Of a DNA stretch of 64,000 bases, positions 17,522 through 26,395 are shown in pieces; the stretch's first letter is position 1, and the number at the start of each line of letters is the position of its first letter. This DNA is from Allorhodopirellula heiligendammensis (lineage in GTDB: Bacteria; Planctomycetota; Planctomycetia; Pirellulales; Pirellulaceae). The stretch lies in NCBI RefSeq assembly GCF_007860105.1, contig NZ_SJPU01000002.1:1601739-1665738 (forward strand), given 5' to 3'. The notes below the pieces were generated by a model that did not search any database, was not told where the DNA came from, and saw only the letters and a program-made list of their open reading frames with translations. A program made the translations under genes and the position numbers.

Positions 17522-17765
17522 GACGTGCTCCCCCCTGAGGAATTTCCAGACCCTGCGGAACCGCCTCCGCTGGCTGTTCCAGCTGGGTCGATCCGGGGAT
17601 CGTCCTCAGATGTCACGAGTGTTCCATTTTTTACCGCCTCTGTACATGCCTTCTCCACATGGTACGACACATCGCCGCAAAGGTACCCCCTCTCGGCAAA
17701 ACGTATTCCAATCCGCCTCCCTATTGGATTATTAAATTGATCAACATCACTATCGGGAGAGATAC
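17518..17765 (-). pseudogene. Rhs C-terminal (toxin-like) fragment
   Basis: An open frame starting inside the RAYT relic (ATG at 17773-17775) continues to 17518 in the same phase as the Rhs fragment on the other side of the relic. The segment DVDQFNNPIGRRIG, then a helix and VKNGTLV, recalls the second half of a domain seen at Rhs C-termini, in which an N-terminal DAFRHA-type helix precedes an MDxHNNxVGRxIG-type segment. Here the first half is missing. The tail is Gly/Ser-rich. It overlaps the lipoprotein start by 4 nt. I read it as the 3' end of a broken Rhs gene; the domain identity is uncertain. Confidence 0.5.
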
Positions 17766-17919
17766 CTAGGGACATAGCTCTTTTTCAGGTGTTGACTTGC
17801 CGTTCTTTAGGGTAATGTTGATTAAATTGAGTTGTCCGAGTGCGAAGCCAAGAGAGGTAAGACGCCTGCAAGTGTCTCGCCGATCCTGCAGCGTTCGGGC
17901 TTGGATCAGGCGGCGTGGC
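17766..17919 (+). mobile_element. Internally deleted RAYT relic inside an Rhs gene
   Basis: On the plus strand the outer end GGGACATAGCTC and ~90 bp of RAYT left end (17766-17858) are followed directly by sequence coding KTPASVSPILQRSGLDQAAW (about 17859-17918). This matches RTPASVPPILQRLGLDRASW of the intact transposase C-terminal part. So the element kept its left end and a short C-terminal coding piece and lost about 700 bp between. Both flanks read as Rhs-like protein on the minus strand. It is MITE-like and cannot move by itself. Confidence 0.72.
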
Positions 17920-18500
17920 CGAACGGGTCAGGGCCGTGCCACCGTTGGTTCCATACTCGGCCGAGGCGATCATGCGGCCCACGGCGTCCGGGTAGCTCGC
18001 TGAGTACTGAACACGTGCATTGGGCGTCGCCGAGGGCGAGCCCAACTCACCGGTCTGGGCGGCCGGGGCATTGTGGTATCGCTGCCGCCGGGAGGCTTGG
18101 ATCGAATTTCCCGCATCATCGTAAGCCATGTCCGTTTGCGAGAGGATCACGTCGCCGGTGACGTTCAGGGCATCGGCATAGGTCGTGTCGTTGCCATAGC
18201 CGGTATACGAGTGGACCATCCAGCCCGTGCTGTCAAAGACTTGTTTGGTAAAGCGGCTCGAACGCCCCGGGGCCTCGCCGCTGACGTTGAGCGTGACCTT
18301 CTTGCAGCCCGCTTCGTTGTGATCGGGCGCTAGCGGGGCGTGCGTTACTTGCTCGAACAACTCGGCGTATTCGACGATGGGCGGCGAGGCCCCGGGCGGT
18401 TGAGTGTCGCCCGTCGTGGCGAAAGCCCGGCTGCTTACGCGGTACGGCTCAAGGATACTGGTGCTACCACTACCACTTGTTGACTGACTACAATAATCGC
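17920..18500 (-). pseudogene. Rhs/YD-repeat protein fragment
   Basis: Minus-strand frame with Rhs/YD-repeat features: KQVFDSTGWMVHSYTGYGND, SQTDMAYDDAGNSIQ, QYSASYPDAVGRMIASAEYG and TNGGTALTRSATPP. Such proteins are long wall- or secretion-associated polypeptides carrying C-terminal toxins. No start or N-terminal part is present, because the frame runs upstream into the divergent gene at 18554. The 3' side is cut by the RAYT relic, where the frame hits a stop at 17785. The usual end of the Rhs core (RYYDPxxGRFxxxDP-like) is not seen, so more than the insertion has been lost. Confidence 0.72.
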
Positions 18501-18553
18501 GTTGATGAACTCTCCTGCTAATAATACCACCTGCAACCCCTTCTCTGCCTGTC

Positions 18554-21500
18554 ATGCTCCATCCGATCGTCATCCGGCCAATTCTCGCCTTGGGCGTGTT
18601 GCTGAGCCTCTGCTGTAGCGGCCCCGTTTCCGCCGCCGATCCCGCCAAGTCCAAACCAATCAGTTCAGGGAACGCTGCGGCACCCGACCAACAGGTTTTG
18701 CCGATCGAGCAAGGGCAGCGGATTGCGGCGGTAGGCAACTGTTTGGCCGAGCGGATGAATTTGTTCGGCAATTTCGAGACTCGGCTGCAACTGCGACAGG
18801 TCGATCGAGACATTCGCTTTCGCAATTTTGGCTGGCCCGCCGACGAGGTCGGGAATCGTCAGCGCCCCAACAATTACACCGTCATTGACGATCCGCTGAA
18901 GGTTTTCTCGCCCAATTTGTTCTTATGTTTTTACGGGTTCAACGAATCCTTCGCGGGCGATGACGCCAAGTCTGTCGATGCATTCATCGCCGACTATCGC
19001 AAGTGGATCGCCGAGCTGAAGAAGACCTACTCGAGTGCGGGAGAAGCAACGCGATTTGTGCTGGTCAGCCCAGTTGCTTTTGAGTCCGAGTGGACGGACG
19101 ATCCGCTGCACAACCGACTGCACCCAGACGCCGACAAACGCAACGCGAGTCTGGCGATCTATCGTGACGCGATCAAGAAATTGGCAGCCGAGGATGGGCA
19201 CCGCTTTGTCGATCTCTTGGACGATACTTCGACCAAATTCAACCAAGAACAGGGGCTCCAGTTCACGATCAACGGCGCTCACCTCAATGAGGCTGGCGAC
19301 GAATTGATGGGCGAACTGCTCGATCAAGCCCTGTTCGGCACGGATGCATTGTCTGACGAAGAAACAGATCGTTTTCAACGTGTGCGGACCTGGGTTAACG
19401 ACAAGTCCTGGCTGCATCTGCAAGATTATCGGATGCTCAATGGATGGTACGTGTACGGTGGTCGCCGTACTTGGGACACGGAGACGTTCCCGACCGAGTA
19501 TCGGAAAATCCGGGCAATGGTAGACGTACGTGATCAATACATTTGGGACCTCGCTGCGGGGCGGGAGGTAGCTGATGAGCCGGATGACTCCGGCACCGGT
19601 AGCGTTGTTGTGCCTCCCACCATGTTCGGAACACGAGATGAGAATTTCCGCAAGTGGCGTGAGCCTGAGGAGCTCGTTTATCCGACTCCCGAAGAATCAA
19701 TCAGCATGATGAAAGTCCCCGAGGATTTTCGCGTGGAGTTGTTTGCTTCTGAAATTGATTTCCCCGAGTTGGCGAACCCGAACCAAATCGCCTTTGATGC
19801 CAAAGGGCGCTTATGGGTGTCGTGCATGCCAAATTACCCTCAGTGGCAACCGGGGGCCCAACGTCCCAGTGACCGACTGCTGATTTTAGAGGACACCGAT
19901 GGCGATGGTCGGGCGGATAAGACTACCACGTTCTATGACAAGCTCATTTGCCCAACCGGATTTGAGTTCGTCAACGGCGGTGTGCTCGTCGTTGATGAAC
20001 CGCGCATACTGTTTCTGAAAGATACCGACGGAGACGACCACGCCGACGAAGTCGTCCAGCTCATCGACGGCATCGCGACGGGTGACACGCACCATGCGAT
20101 GGGCGCTTGGGAACTGTCTCCCGGTGGGCTGCTCTACATGCTCGAAGGTATTGCCATTTCCACCAGCGTCGAGACGCCTTGGGGACCCTTCCGTAATCGG
20201 GATCGCGGGGGCGTGTATGTCTTCGACCCGATCACAATGAGATTTCGGCACTTCGTCACCCCTGGCTACGGTAACCCGTGGTGCATGGTCTTTGATGAAT
20301 GGGGACAGGGAATTGTCGGTGACGGCACGAATGCCAAACAGCATTGGGCGACGCCACTGTCGGGCCAGGAAGTCACCACTCGCAAGACTCTCGAGCCCGT
20401 GTTTGACAATGAAGGAATGCGGCCTGCGGTCGGCAATGAGTTTCTCTTCTCAAGACAGCTACCCGATTCCGTCCAGGGAGAGTTTATCTACGCCTGCGTC
20501 ATCAACATGCACGGCATGCCACGTTTTACGTTGCACGACCAAGAGGGCACGGCCGGATACACCGGCAAGAGAATCGATGATTTGCTCTCGTCGACCGACA
20601 TGATTTTCCGGCCCGTTGACCCCAAAATCGGTCCCGACGGAGCGATTTGGTTTGGTGATTGGTGCAATGCCTTGATCGGACACATGCAGTATTCCCAGCG
20701 TGATCCCAACCGCGATCATACGCACGGCCGCGTCTATCGGATGGTGTACGAGAAGAAGCCGCTGCTAGAAACGGCTGATTTCGATGGAGATTCGGCAGCG
20801 GAATTGTTTAAGCAACTCGAGGTCCCCGAGCTTCGCACTCGCTACCGCGTGCGGCGTGAACTGCGAGAACGCCCCAAGGCCGAAACCGCTGCCGCGTTGA
20901 AGGCCTGGCTGACCGACGACAGTGACGCACAGCAACTATGCGAGGCAATGTGGGTGCAGGAGAGCTACCGCGATCTCGATCCGGAATTGATCACCCGAAT
21001 CATGCAGAACGATGATTTTCATGCCCGCGCCGCAGCCGTGCACGCGGTCTCCAACGAGATGGATCGGTTCCCTGGTGCGTTTGAGTTGATTGCCAATGCT
21101 GTCAGCGATCCCCATCCCCGAGTGCGTCTTGAAGCCGTGCGGGCATTGAGCTTTTTCCCTACCGAAGAGGCGCTGGTGGCTGCTCTCGCGGTCACCCAGC
21201 ACCCCATGGACTACTGGATCGATTATACCCTCGAGCACACCTTGCACGCTTTCGAACCGATCTGGTCAGGCCACGACAAGGACGCCGATTTTCTGGCGTC
21301 CGCTCCAGAGGAGTTTAAGCGATATTTCCATCTTTACCGTGCCAAGAGTGGGCCGGGCGGCGAGGCCGTGCAGCCCTTGATGCTTGCCGAAGATGTAGAT
21401 GCCAAGATGGAACACCGGGACGCTGCCATCAGGCAGTTGGCAGGCATTCGTGGCGGCAACGCTGCACGTGGCGAAGGCGTGTTCAAGCAGGTCTGCTCGG

Positions 21501-22378
21501 CATGCCACAAAATCGGTGATCTTGGCAAAGAGTTTGGCCCTGATTTGACGGATGTCGGCACTCGCTTTGACGGTGAAAAAATCATTCGCTCAATCCTGAT
21601 GCCCAATGATGAAATCTCCAAGGGTTTTGAGACGGTGATGCTGCTCGATTACGATGGCATGACCCATTCAGGTTTCATCCTGAAAGAAGACGATCAGTCA
21701 ATTTCATTGGGGATTGCTGATGGGAAAGAAGACACGGTCCTGAAGGATGAAATCGAAATTCGCAAAGACATGAAAGCGAGCTCGATGCCGGAGGGTTTGG
21801 CCAAGACGATCGCGCCGATTGAATTCTTGGACTTGGTGGCGTATCTCAAGGCTCAGAAAGACGCCAAACGTGTCACACAACGAGGCCGTGGCAAGCATTC
21901 ACGATGGGTACGGACGGAGTATCGTAATCCTCCACCGCTGCGTAAGCACGCCGACTCCATCGAAGTGTCGCAAGACGCCTGGCTGTCGCTCGGTCCCAAT
22001 TTTCCAAACTCGAATTGGAACGACCAGACCCATCTGTTTCTCTCGCCAGCACCTCGAGCCGATTTTGATTTCGCGTTTCATTCGGATCACGATACTGATT
22101 CGCCTTACGTGACAGTTCGCTTGGCTCAAGACCAAGAGATCCACCATCTGTTCTTACGCAATCGTATTCAGAGCACTTTTCACAACCGGGCGGATGGTCT
22201 GACCGTGTGGATCAGCGAGGATGACGAGAATTACACGAAAGTCTGGGCTTCGGAAAAACCGCAGCTTGAATGGATGATTGACTTCCCTGCCGGCACGCAC
22301 GCGAGATACATTCGCATCGGCTTGGCCGGTGCGGGCACGTTCCACCTGGATCAAGCGATCGTGTTTGGTTCGCCGTGA
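18554..22378 (+). CDS. PVC-type SGNH-like/dehydrogenase/cytochrome c/discoidin fusion (1274 aa)
   Basis: Exported multi-domain protein of a family restricted mainly to the PVC group. In order: signal peptide (about 1-27); SGNH-hydrolase-like domain (about 50-265) with IAAVGNCLAERMN, LFLCFYGFNESF and NGAHLNEAG; a PVC-type membrane-bound dehydrogenase beta-propeller (about 390-720) with QIAFDAKGRLWVSCMPNYP, DTDGDGRADKTTTF and AMGAWELSPGGLLYMLEG; HEAT-like helices (about 740-940); a cytochrome c domain (about 960-1095) with CSACHK near residue 980 and probable axial Met in ILMPNDEIS; and a discoidin-like C-terminus (about 1120-1274). It probably oxidises a sugar or polyol in the periplasm and passes electrons to heme. 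The SGNH Ser is not obvious. The start abuts the Rhs wreck, so its promoter lies in or replaces foreign DNA. Confidence 0.93.
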   Translation: MLHPIVIRPILALGVLLSLCCSGPVSAADPAKSKPISSGNAAAPDQQVLPIEQGQRIAAVGNCLAERMNLFGNFETRLQLRQVDRDIRFRNFGWPADEVGNRQRPNNYTVIDDPLKVFSPNLFLCFYGFNESFAGDDAKSVDAFIADYRKWIAELKKTYSSAGEATRFVLVSPVAFESEWTDDPLHNRLHPDADKRNASLAIYRDAIKKLAAEDGHRFVDLLDDTSTKFNQEQGLQFTINGAHLNEAGDELMGELLDQALFGTDALSDEETDRFQRVRTWVNDKSWLHLQDYRMLNGWYVYGGRRTWDTETFPTEYRKIRAMVDVRDQYIWDLAAGREVADEPDDSGTGSVVVPPTMFGTRDENFRKWREPEELVYPTPEESISMMKVPEDFRVELFASEIDFPELANPNQIAFDAKGRLWVSCMPNYPQWQPGAQRPSDRLLILEDTDGDGRADKTTTFYDKLICPTGFEFVNGGVLVVDEPRILFLKDTDGDDHADEVVQLIDGIATGDTHHAMGAWELSPGGLLYMLEGIAISTSVETPWGPFRNRDRGGVYVFDPITMRFRHFVTPGYGNPWCMVFDEWGQGIVGDGTNAKQHWATPLSGQEVTTRKTLEPVFDNEGMRPAVGNEFLFSRQLPDSVQGEFIYACVINMHGMPRFTLHDQEGTAGYTGKRIDDLLSSTDMIFRPVDPKIGPDGAIWFGDWCNALIGHMQYSQRDPNRDHTHGRVYRMVYEKKPLLETADFDGDSAAELFKQLEVPELRTRYRVRRELRERPKAETAAALKAWLTDDSDAQQLCEAMWVQESYRDLDPELITRIMQNDDFHARAAAVHAVSNEMDRFPGAFELIANAVSDPHPRVRLEAVRALSFFPTEEALVAALAVTQHPMDYWIDYTLEHTLHAFEPIWSGHDKDADFLASAPEEFKRYFHLYRAKSGPGGEAVQPLMLAEDVDAKMEHRDAAIRQLAGIRGGNAARGEGVFKQVCSACHKIGDLGKEFGPDLTDVGTRFDGEKIIRSILMPNDEISKGFETVMLLDYDGMTHSGFILKEDDQSISLGIADGKEDTVLKDEIEIRKDMKASSMPEGLAKTIAPIEFLDLVAYLKAQKDAKRVTQRGRGKHSRWVRTEYRNPPPLRKHADSIEVSQDAWLSLGPNFPNSNWNDQTHLFLSPAPRADFDFAFHSDHDTDSPYVTVRLAQDQEIHHLFLRNRIQSTFHNRADGLTVWISEDDENYTKVWASEKPQLEWMIDFPAGTHARYIRIGLAGAGTFHLDQAIVFGSP

Positions 22379-22400
22379 ACGAGCTGCTCTCTGCTGAGTG

Positions 22401-22427
22401 ACCCTGAGACCGTCCTAGCATCAGGGT
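22401..22427. terminator. Possible weak terminator between convergent genes
   Basis: The inverted repeat ACCCTGA / TCAGGGT (22401-22407 with 22421-22427) has a 13-nt loop and lies between the convergent stops at 22378 and 22448. There is no U-run. It is listed for position only. Confidence 0.3.
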
Positions 22428-22447
22428 TGCTCGCTGAGGCAGACGGT

Positions 22448-23248
22448 CTATTCGAGCCGATGGGTGGCGTCCCAATAATCACGTGTTTCCGCTGAGCTGC
22501 TCGCCTTGCCCAGTTCGCACGTCAGCGTCATGCGATCGATGATCCGCTCGGGTGTCCGTCCAAGAAACCGTTTGACGCGATTCTTGATGCCCAGTTGGGG
22601 CGATCGGTTCAGGAGCTCAGGATGGTTCAGTAACTCTTGGTGGGTCACGTGCAGGCCGAGGGTAGCAAGCGTGTCGCGTAATCCCTTGGGATTGAAAAAC
22701 GTCACCGATGTGGGCTCATACGGGCTGTCCCCTTCGGTGGGGCAAAACATCAGCGGAAGATCGGGGTCGTTGAGCATCACGCCCGTCTCCAAGATGATCT
22801 GGCCGCAATCGGTCAGCAGATCTCGTAGTAGCTTCAGTGCCCAGAATGGATACCGTAAATGATAGAGCACACCTGCGAAGATGATGGTGTCAAATTTTCC
22901 GAACGTTTCGGCCGTCAAGTTAAATAGATTTTGTTCGTGCATTTGCACATTGGAATTCAGTTCCGGGATCAATAATTCGACAGCTGCTCTTGATAAACAG
23001 TTATCGATAGCGACCACTTCGGCGGCGCCTCGCTGCTCGGCTTTAAACGAATACAGGCCGTCTCGGCAGCCGATGTCGAGGACACGTTTGCCGGACAGAT
23101 CTGCTCGATCCAACGCCGCCAGTACGCCCTGCTGAGTAGGCACATACTCAGGAATCCCTGGGGTTCGGATATTATCGGTCAACTCGATGAAATGATAGAA
23201 ATGATATTGAGCGATCTTTTTCTGTAGTTCCACTTCTCGCGGGGTCAT
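22448..23248 (-). CDS. SAM-dependent methyltransferase, CmoB-like fold (266 aa)
   Basis: Class I methyltransferase. Motif I is VLDIGCRDGLYSFKAEQRGA (about residues 57-76), followed by VVAIDN (acidic residue binding the SAM ribose), FDTIIFAGVLYHLRYPFWAL (motif IV region) and QIILETGVM. The FAGVLYHLRYP segment and N-terminal FYHFIELTDNIRTPGI resemble CmoB/DUF1698-type tRNA-uridine methyltransferases, but the protein is shorter than CmoB and lies beside a glycosyltransferase. It could instead modify a sugar or lipid. Its start overlaps the GT2 gene by 4 nt (ATGA), so the two are coupled. Function beyond methyl transfer is uncertain. Confidence 0.85.
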   Translation of the reverse strand: MTPREVELQKKIAQYHFYHFIELTDNIRTPGIPEYVPTQQGVLAALDRADLSGKRVLDIGCRDGLYSFKAEQRGAAEVVAIDNCLSRAAVELLIPELNSNVQMHEQNLFNLTAETFGKFDTIIFAGVLYHLRYPFWALKLLRDLLTDCGQIILETGVMLNDPDLPLMFCPTEGDSPYEPTSVTFFNPKGLRDTLATLGLHVTHQELLNHPELLNRSPQLGIKNRVKRFLGRTPERIIDRMTLTCELGKASSSAETRDYWDATHRLE

Positions 23249-24282
23249 GACGGCGGGGCCTTGAAATCAGGTTCAAGAGTCGGATAGGCGTAGTCAAGAT
23301 AGTTCTGGCGTCGCACCCACTCCAGCAACGTGGGTGAAGATTGCACGCAGACGCGGTGAAAATCGAAGCCGCGTCGATAGGCGAGAGCGAATCGAGCTTG
23401 GAGATCGTCCAGTTCTTCCGGGGGCCACAGGATTCGTCGCCAGTGTCTCAACCATCGACGGGCGGCAGATGCGTCCGCAGCCGAATCGAGGGTCGGGTGT
23501 TCACCGTCGCGAATCTGGGTGTACGAGTCGCAGACGCCCTGATAGAACGCGCGCTGGGCAAAATAGTCCAACGTCAGACGCTCCTGGCCAATGTGGTGAA
23601 AGACCAGAGCGGCGGGATTGTAGACCGCCCGCTCGCCCGCCGCATCGATCTTGCGACTCAGCCCGGTCTCGCCATCACCTTGAAAGTGCTGCAATGATTT
23701 GGGAACGCAATCGGGATGAAAACCGCCGTGCTGGAGTAGCGTGTGGCGACGAATGGCGTAGTTGAGTCCCCAGACGAGATCAGTGTCGATCTCGACGGGT
23801 GCAGCCGTGTTGAGTTCTAGCAGGCTCAGCTGCGCCAGCTGGCGTCCGCCACAGGGTGTCGGTCGCCAACACTGCGGCAACCACGCGGGCGGTTCGATCT
23901 CGAAGGCCGGGAGGCTGGGGCCGGTCGCCAGCACAACCTCTGCGTCATTGAACACGCTCGACAGTTCCGTTAGCCAATCAGACGAGACAGTGATGTCGTC
24001 GTCGATGAATACCAGTAGGTCGCCGCGAGACTCTTGCACGCCACGATGGCGCCCTGAGAGCAGGCCGGGCACTTCGTCGTAAACAATTTTGAGGTGTAAG
24101 CAGTCGTACTGCTGGGCGACGCGATCGTAGTCGACCCTATCGGCGAGGCGAGCTTGCTCGTTCAGCCCGTTTTGGACGACGACCACATCTTCGGGGCGAT
24201 CGGCCAGTGACGCTAGCGACTGAAGTGTTGGATCGAGGCACCGCAGTGTGTTGGCGGTGGGGATGATCACGGAGCGTTTCAT
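23245..24282 (-). CDS. Family 2 glycosyltransferase (345 aa)
   Basis: GT-A fold glycosyltransferase. It has the N-terminal strand SVIIPTANTLRCLDPTLQSL, then VVVVQNG, and LLVFIDDDITVSSDWL (about residues 90-105). The DDD motif binds metal and nucleotide-sugar. Later, LVWGLNYAIRRHTLLQHGGF and GDGETGLSRKIDAAG are GT2 acceptor-side motifs (ED-like G-E-T). The C-terminal helices carry the LRHWRRILWPPEEL segment. There are no membrane segments, so the enzyme is cytoplasmic or peripheral. It is translationally coupled to the methyltransferase downstream and sits 79 nt after prmC on the same strand. The acceptor, perhaps a cell-surface polysaccharide or glycolipid, is not evident. Confidence 0.9.
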   Translation of the reverse strand: MKRSVIIPTANTLRCLDPTLQSLASLADRPEDVVVVQNGLNEQARLADRVDYDRVAQQYDCLHLKIVYDEVPGLLSGRHRGVQESRGDLLVFIDDDITVSSDWLTELSSVFNDAEVVLATGPSLPAFEIEPPAWLPQCWRPTPCGGRQLAQLSLLELNTAAPVEIDTDLVWGLNYAIRRHTLLQHGGFHPDCVPKSLQHFQGDGETGLSRKIDAAGERAVYNPAALVFHHIGQERLTLDYFAQRAFYQGVCDSYTQIRDGEHPTLDSAADASAARRWLRHWRRILWPPEELDDLQARFALAYRRGFDFHRVCVQSSPTLLEWVRRQNYLDYAYPTLEPDFKAPPS

Positions 24283-24361
24283 ACGATGCCGAAAAACGAA
24301 CTAAAAAGGCTGGCGTATCACGGTCATGCGAAACTCGCGTGGTCGTCTCTGGTGGGCTCGC

Positions 24362-25258
24362 CTAAGCGGTCTGTCCCAGTGACAGAATTCGCTGGTGGCC
24401 AGCGAGGTCGCGGATCCGCTTGATGTCGTTCCATTTTCCGCTCCCCTCGGCCATCGCCTTGCACGAGTCCGCGATCATGGGGCTGTACTCGAGGACGAGT
24501 CGACCACCGGGGAAGAGATGAGCGGGCGCGTCGGCCAAGATACGAGAAATAATTTCAGTGCCGTCTTGGCCGGCAAGCAAGGCTCCGCGAGGCTCGTGAT
24601 TGCGGACGGTATCGGGTAGCGAGTCGTACTCACTTTGGCTGATGTAAGGTGGGTTCGAGCAGATGACGTCGAATTTTGCGTCAGCTTGGAGTGCTTCGAA
24701 CAGATCACTTTGCATGAGCGTGATGCGGTCGCTGAGTTTTTGTTTTTCAACATTCCAGCGGGCGATGTCCAGGGCGGCGAGTGACACGTCCACGGCGACC
24801 ACTTCGGCATCCTTGAGGTTCTTAGCGATGGCGATGGCGATGGCGCCGCTGCCGGTCCCAATATCAAGGATTCGCAACGGTCGATCGGCGACAGTCGCGG
24901 CAATCCGCTTGGCTTGATCAATCGCTTCGACAACGAGATGTTCGGTTTCCGGCCGGGGGACGAGCACATTCTCATCTACGCGAATCGGAATGGAGTAGAA
25001 CTCGCGAAAACCAACCAATTGGGCCACAGGGGCCCCTTCGCCACGCCGCCGAACCAGTTCTCGGAACGCGATCCGCTGTTCGTCAGAGGGGACTTCGGCA
25101 AAGGCTGTGTAGAGTTCGATCCGCTCGCAGTCGCGGGCGTGGGCGAGCAAGATCTCAGCATCGAGACGCGGCGATTCACTGCCACGCGACTTGAAAAAAT
25201 CCGAGGTCCACTGCAGCAACCGCAGCACGGTCCATGGTTCGGTGCTGGGGGTAGTCAT
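24362..25258 (-). CDS. prmC: Release factor glutamine N5-methyltransferase (298 aa)
   Basis: Methylates the Gln of the GGQ motif in RF1/RF2. The N-terminal helical substrate-binding domain (about 1-85) includes RLDAEILLAHA and RRRGEGAPVAQLVGFREFYS. The catalytic domain has motif I ILDIGTGSGAIAIAIAKNL (about 131-149), VVAVDVSLAALDIARWN, and the hallmark NPPYIS (about 204-209), which binds the target Gln. FRELVRRR and VRPETEH-like (VPRPETEHLV) segments are also conserved. It lies downstream of its own substrate gene prfA on the same strand (54-nt gap), a common arrangement. The frame is complete. A GCGATG-type triplication encodes the AIAIAIAK strand and is normal for the family. Confidence 0.95.
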   Translation of the reverse strand: MTTPSTEPWTVLRLLQWTSDFFKSRGSESPRLDAEILLAHARDCERIELYTAFAEVPSDEQRIAFRELVRRRGEGAPVAQLVGFREFYSIPIRVDENVLVPRPETEHLVVEAIDQAKRIAATVADRPLRILDIGTGSGAIAIAIAKNLKDAEVVAVDVSLAALDIARWNVEKQKLSDRITLMQSDLFEALQADAKFDVICSNPPYISQSEYDSLPDTVRNHEPRGALLAGQDGTEIISRILADAPAHLFPGGRLVLEYSPMIADSCKAMAEGSGKWNDIKRIRDLAGHQRILSLGQTA

Positions 25259-25312
25259 GAAAAGGAGCGTCCGTTGCCAAAGAATCCGTTGTTGAAATAG
25301 TACAGGACCGGT

Positions 25313-26395
25313 TCAATCGATCATGTCACCGCGGAGTTGATCACGGTCGTACTCAATCAACGCTTCGGTAACGGGACTGAGGTCACCGGCAATGATTTGA
25401 TCAAGCTTGTAGAGGGTGAGATTGATGCGATGATCGGTCAAGCGATTTTGCGGGAAGTTGTACGTGCGGATGCGTTGACTCCGGTCACCTGATCCGATCA
25501 GGCCTTTGCGAGTCTCGGCTTGTTTGGCCGCTTCCTCTTCCCGCTTCTTTTCGTAAATGCGTGCCTTGAGCACTCGCAGGGCCTTCGCCAAGTTTTTGTG
25601 CTGGCTCTTTTCGTCTTGGCACTGCACGACGACGCCGGTTTCGTAGTGGGTCAACCGGATCGCCGATTCGGTCTTGTTGACGTGCTGGCCACCGGGTCCG
25701 CTGGCGCAGAACTTATCGACTCGGTAATCGTCTGGCTTGAGGTTGACCTCGACGTCTTCGGGTTCGGCCATCACGGCGACGGTTGCCGCCGAGGTGTGCA
25801 CGCGCCCTTGGGTCTCGGTTTCGGGAACGCGTTGGACGCGGTGCCCACCGGACTCATATTGCAGGTCGCGGAAAACGCTTTCGCCTTCGACGGTCAGCAT
25901 GATTTCCTTGAACCCGCCCATCTCCGTTGGGCTGGCGTCCATCACCTCGGTTTTCCAGCCTATCTGCTCGGCGTGGCGTCGGTACATCTCGTAGAGGTCA
26001 CGTGCAAACAGTGCGGCTTCATCGCCGCCGGTGCCGGCGCGGATTTCCATCACGCAGCGTGTTCGGTGCGAATCATCGCCGCCGACGGTGAAGCTGAGCA
26101 GGTCTTCCCACAACACTTCCCGCTGGGAGCGGAGCGACTTCATCTCCGCTTCGGCCATTTCGCGTTCTTCGAAATCGTCGGTCTCTTCCGCGATTTCTTG
26201 GCAGCCTTGAATTTCTTCACTGAGGCGTTTGAACTCGCGATATTTTCCGACAACGCGGGCGAGTCCGCCGTGCTCTCGCGCAGCAGCACTCATCTTCGCC
26301 CCGTCGCTGAGAACGGCGGGGTCAGCCATGTCAGCTTCGAGTTTCAGGAAGCGCGCGAGCTTTTCTTCGAGATTGTCGCGGATCGAGCCGCTCAC
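25313..26395 (-). CDS. prfA: Peptide chain release factor 1 (360 aa)
   Basis: RF1 recognises UAA/UAG and triggers peptidyl-tRNA hydrolysis on the ribosome. Length is standard (360 aa). The GGQ loop is in [20 protein letters not shown] (about residues 228-247). The anticodon-like tripeptide region is [20 protein letters not shown] (about 184-203); RVPxTExxGRxHTS is the RF1 signature and PxT (here PET) marks RF1, not RF2. The N-terminal coiled helices (about 1-100) are present. The start overlaps rpmE by 4 nt, giving the classic rpmE-prfA-prmC run. Confidence 0.97.
   Translation of the reverse strand: MSGSIRDNLEEKLARFLKLEADMADPAVLSDGAKMSAAAREHGGLARVVGKYREFKRLSEEIQGCQEIAEETDDFEEREMAEAEMKSLRSQREVLWEDLLSFTVGGDDSHRTRCVMEIRAGTGGDEAALFARDLYEMYRRHAEQIGWKTEVMDASPTEMGGFKEIMLTVEGESVFRDLQYESGGHRVQRVPETETQGRVHTSAATVAVMAEPEDVEVNLKPDDYRVDKFCASGPGGQHVNKTESAIRLTHYETGVVVQCQDEKSQHKNLAKALRVLKARIYEKKREEEAAKQAETRKGLIGSGDRSQRIRTYNFPQNRLTDHRINLTLYKLDQIIAGDLSPVTEALIEYDRDQLRGDMID

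Noticed and set aside
17832-18161. Plus-strand frame in the Rhs region
   Set aside because: Only its first ~28 codons match transposase (the relic). The rest is antisense to Rhs-like coding and has no homology signal.
18501-18825. 5' extension of the Rhs fragment frame into the region of the SGNH/dehydrogenase gene
   Set aside because: It is antisense to a well-supported gene with a signal peptide; Rhs similarity is lost there.
24829-24849. GCGATG triplet-like repeat in prmC
   Set aside because: It encodes the alternating Ile/Ala strand normal to this methyltransferase and is not a separate repeat element.
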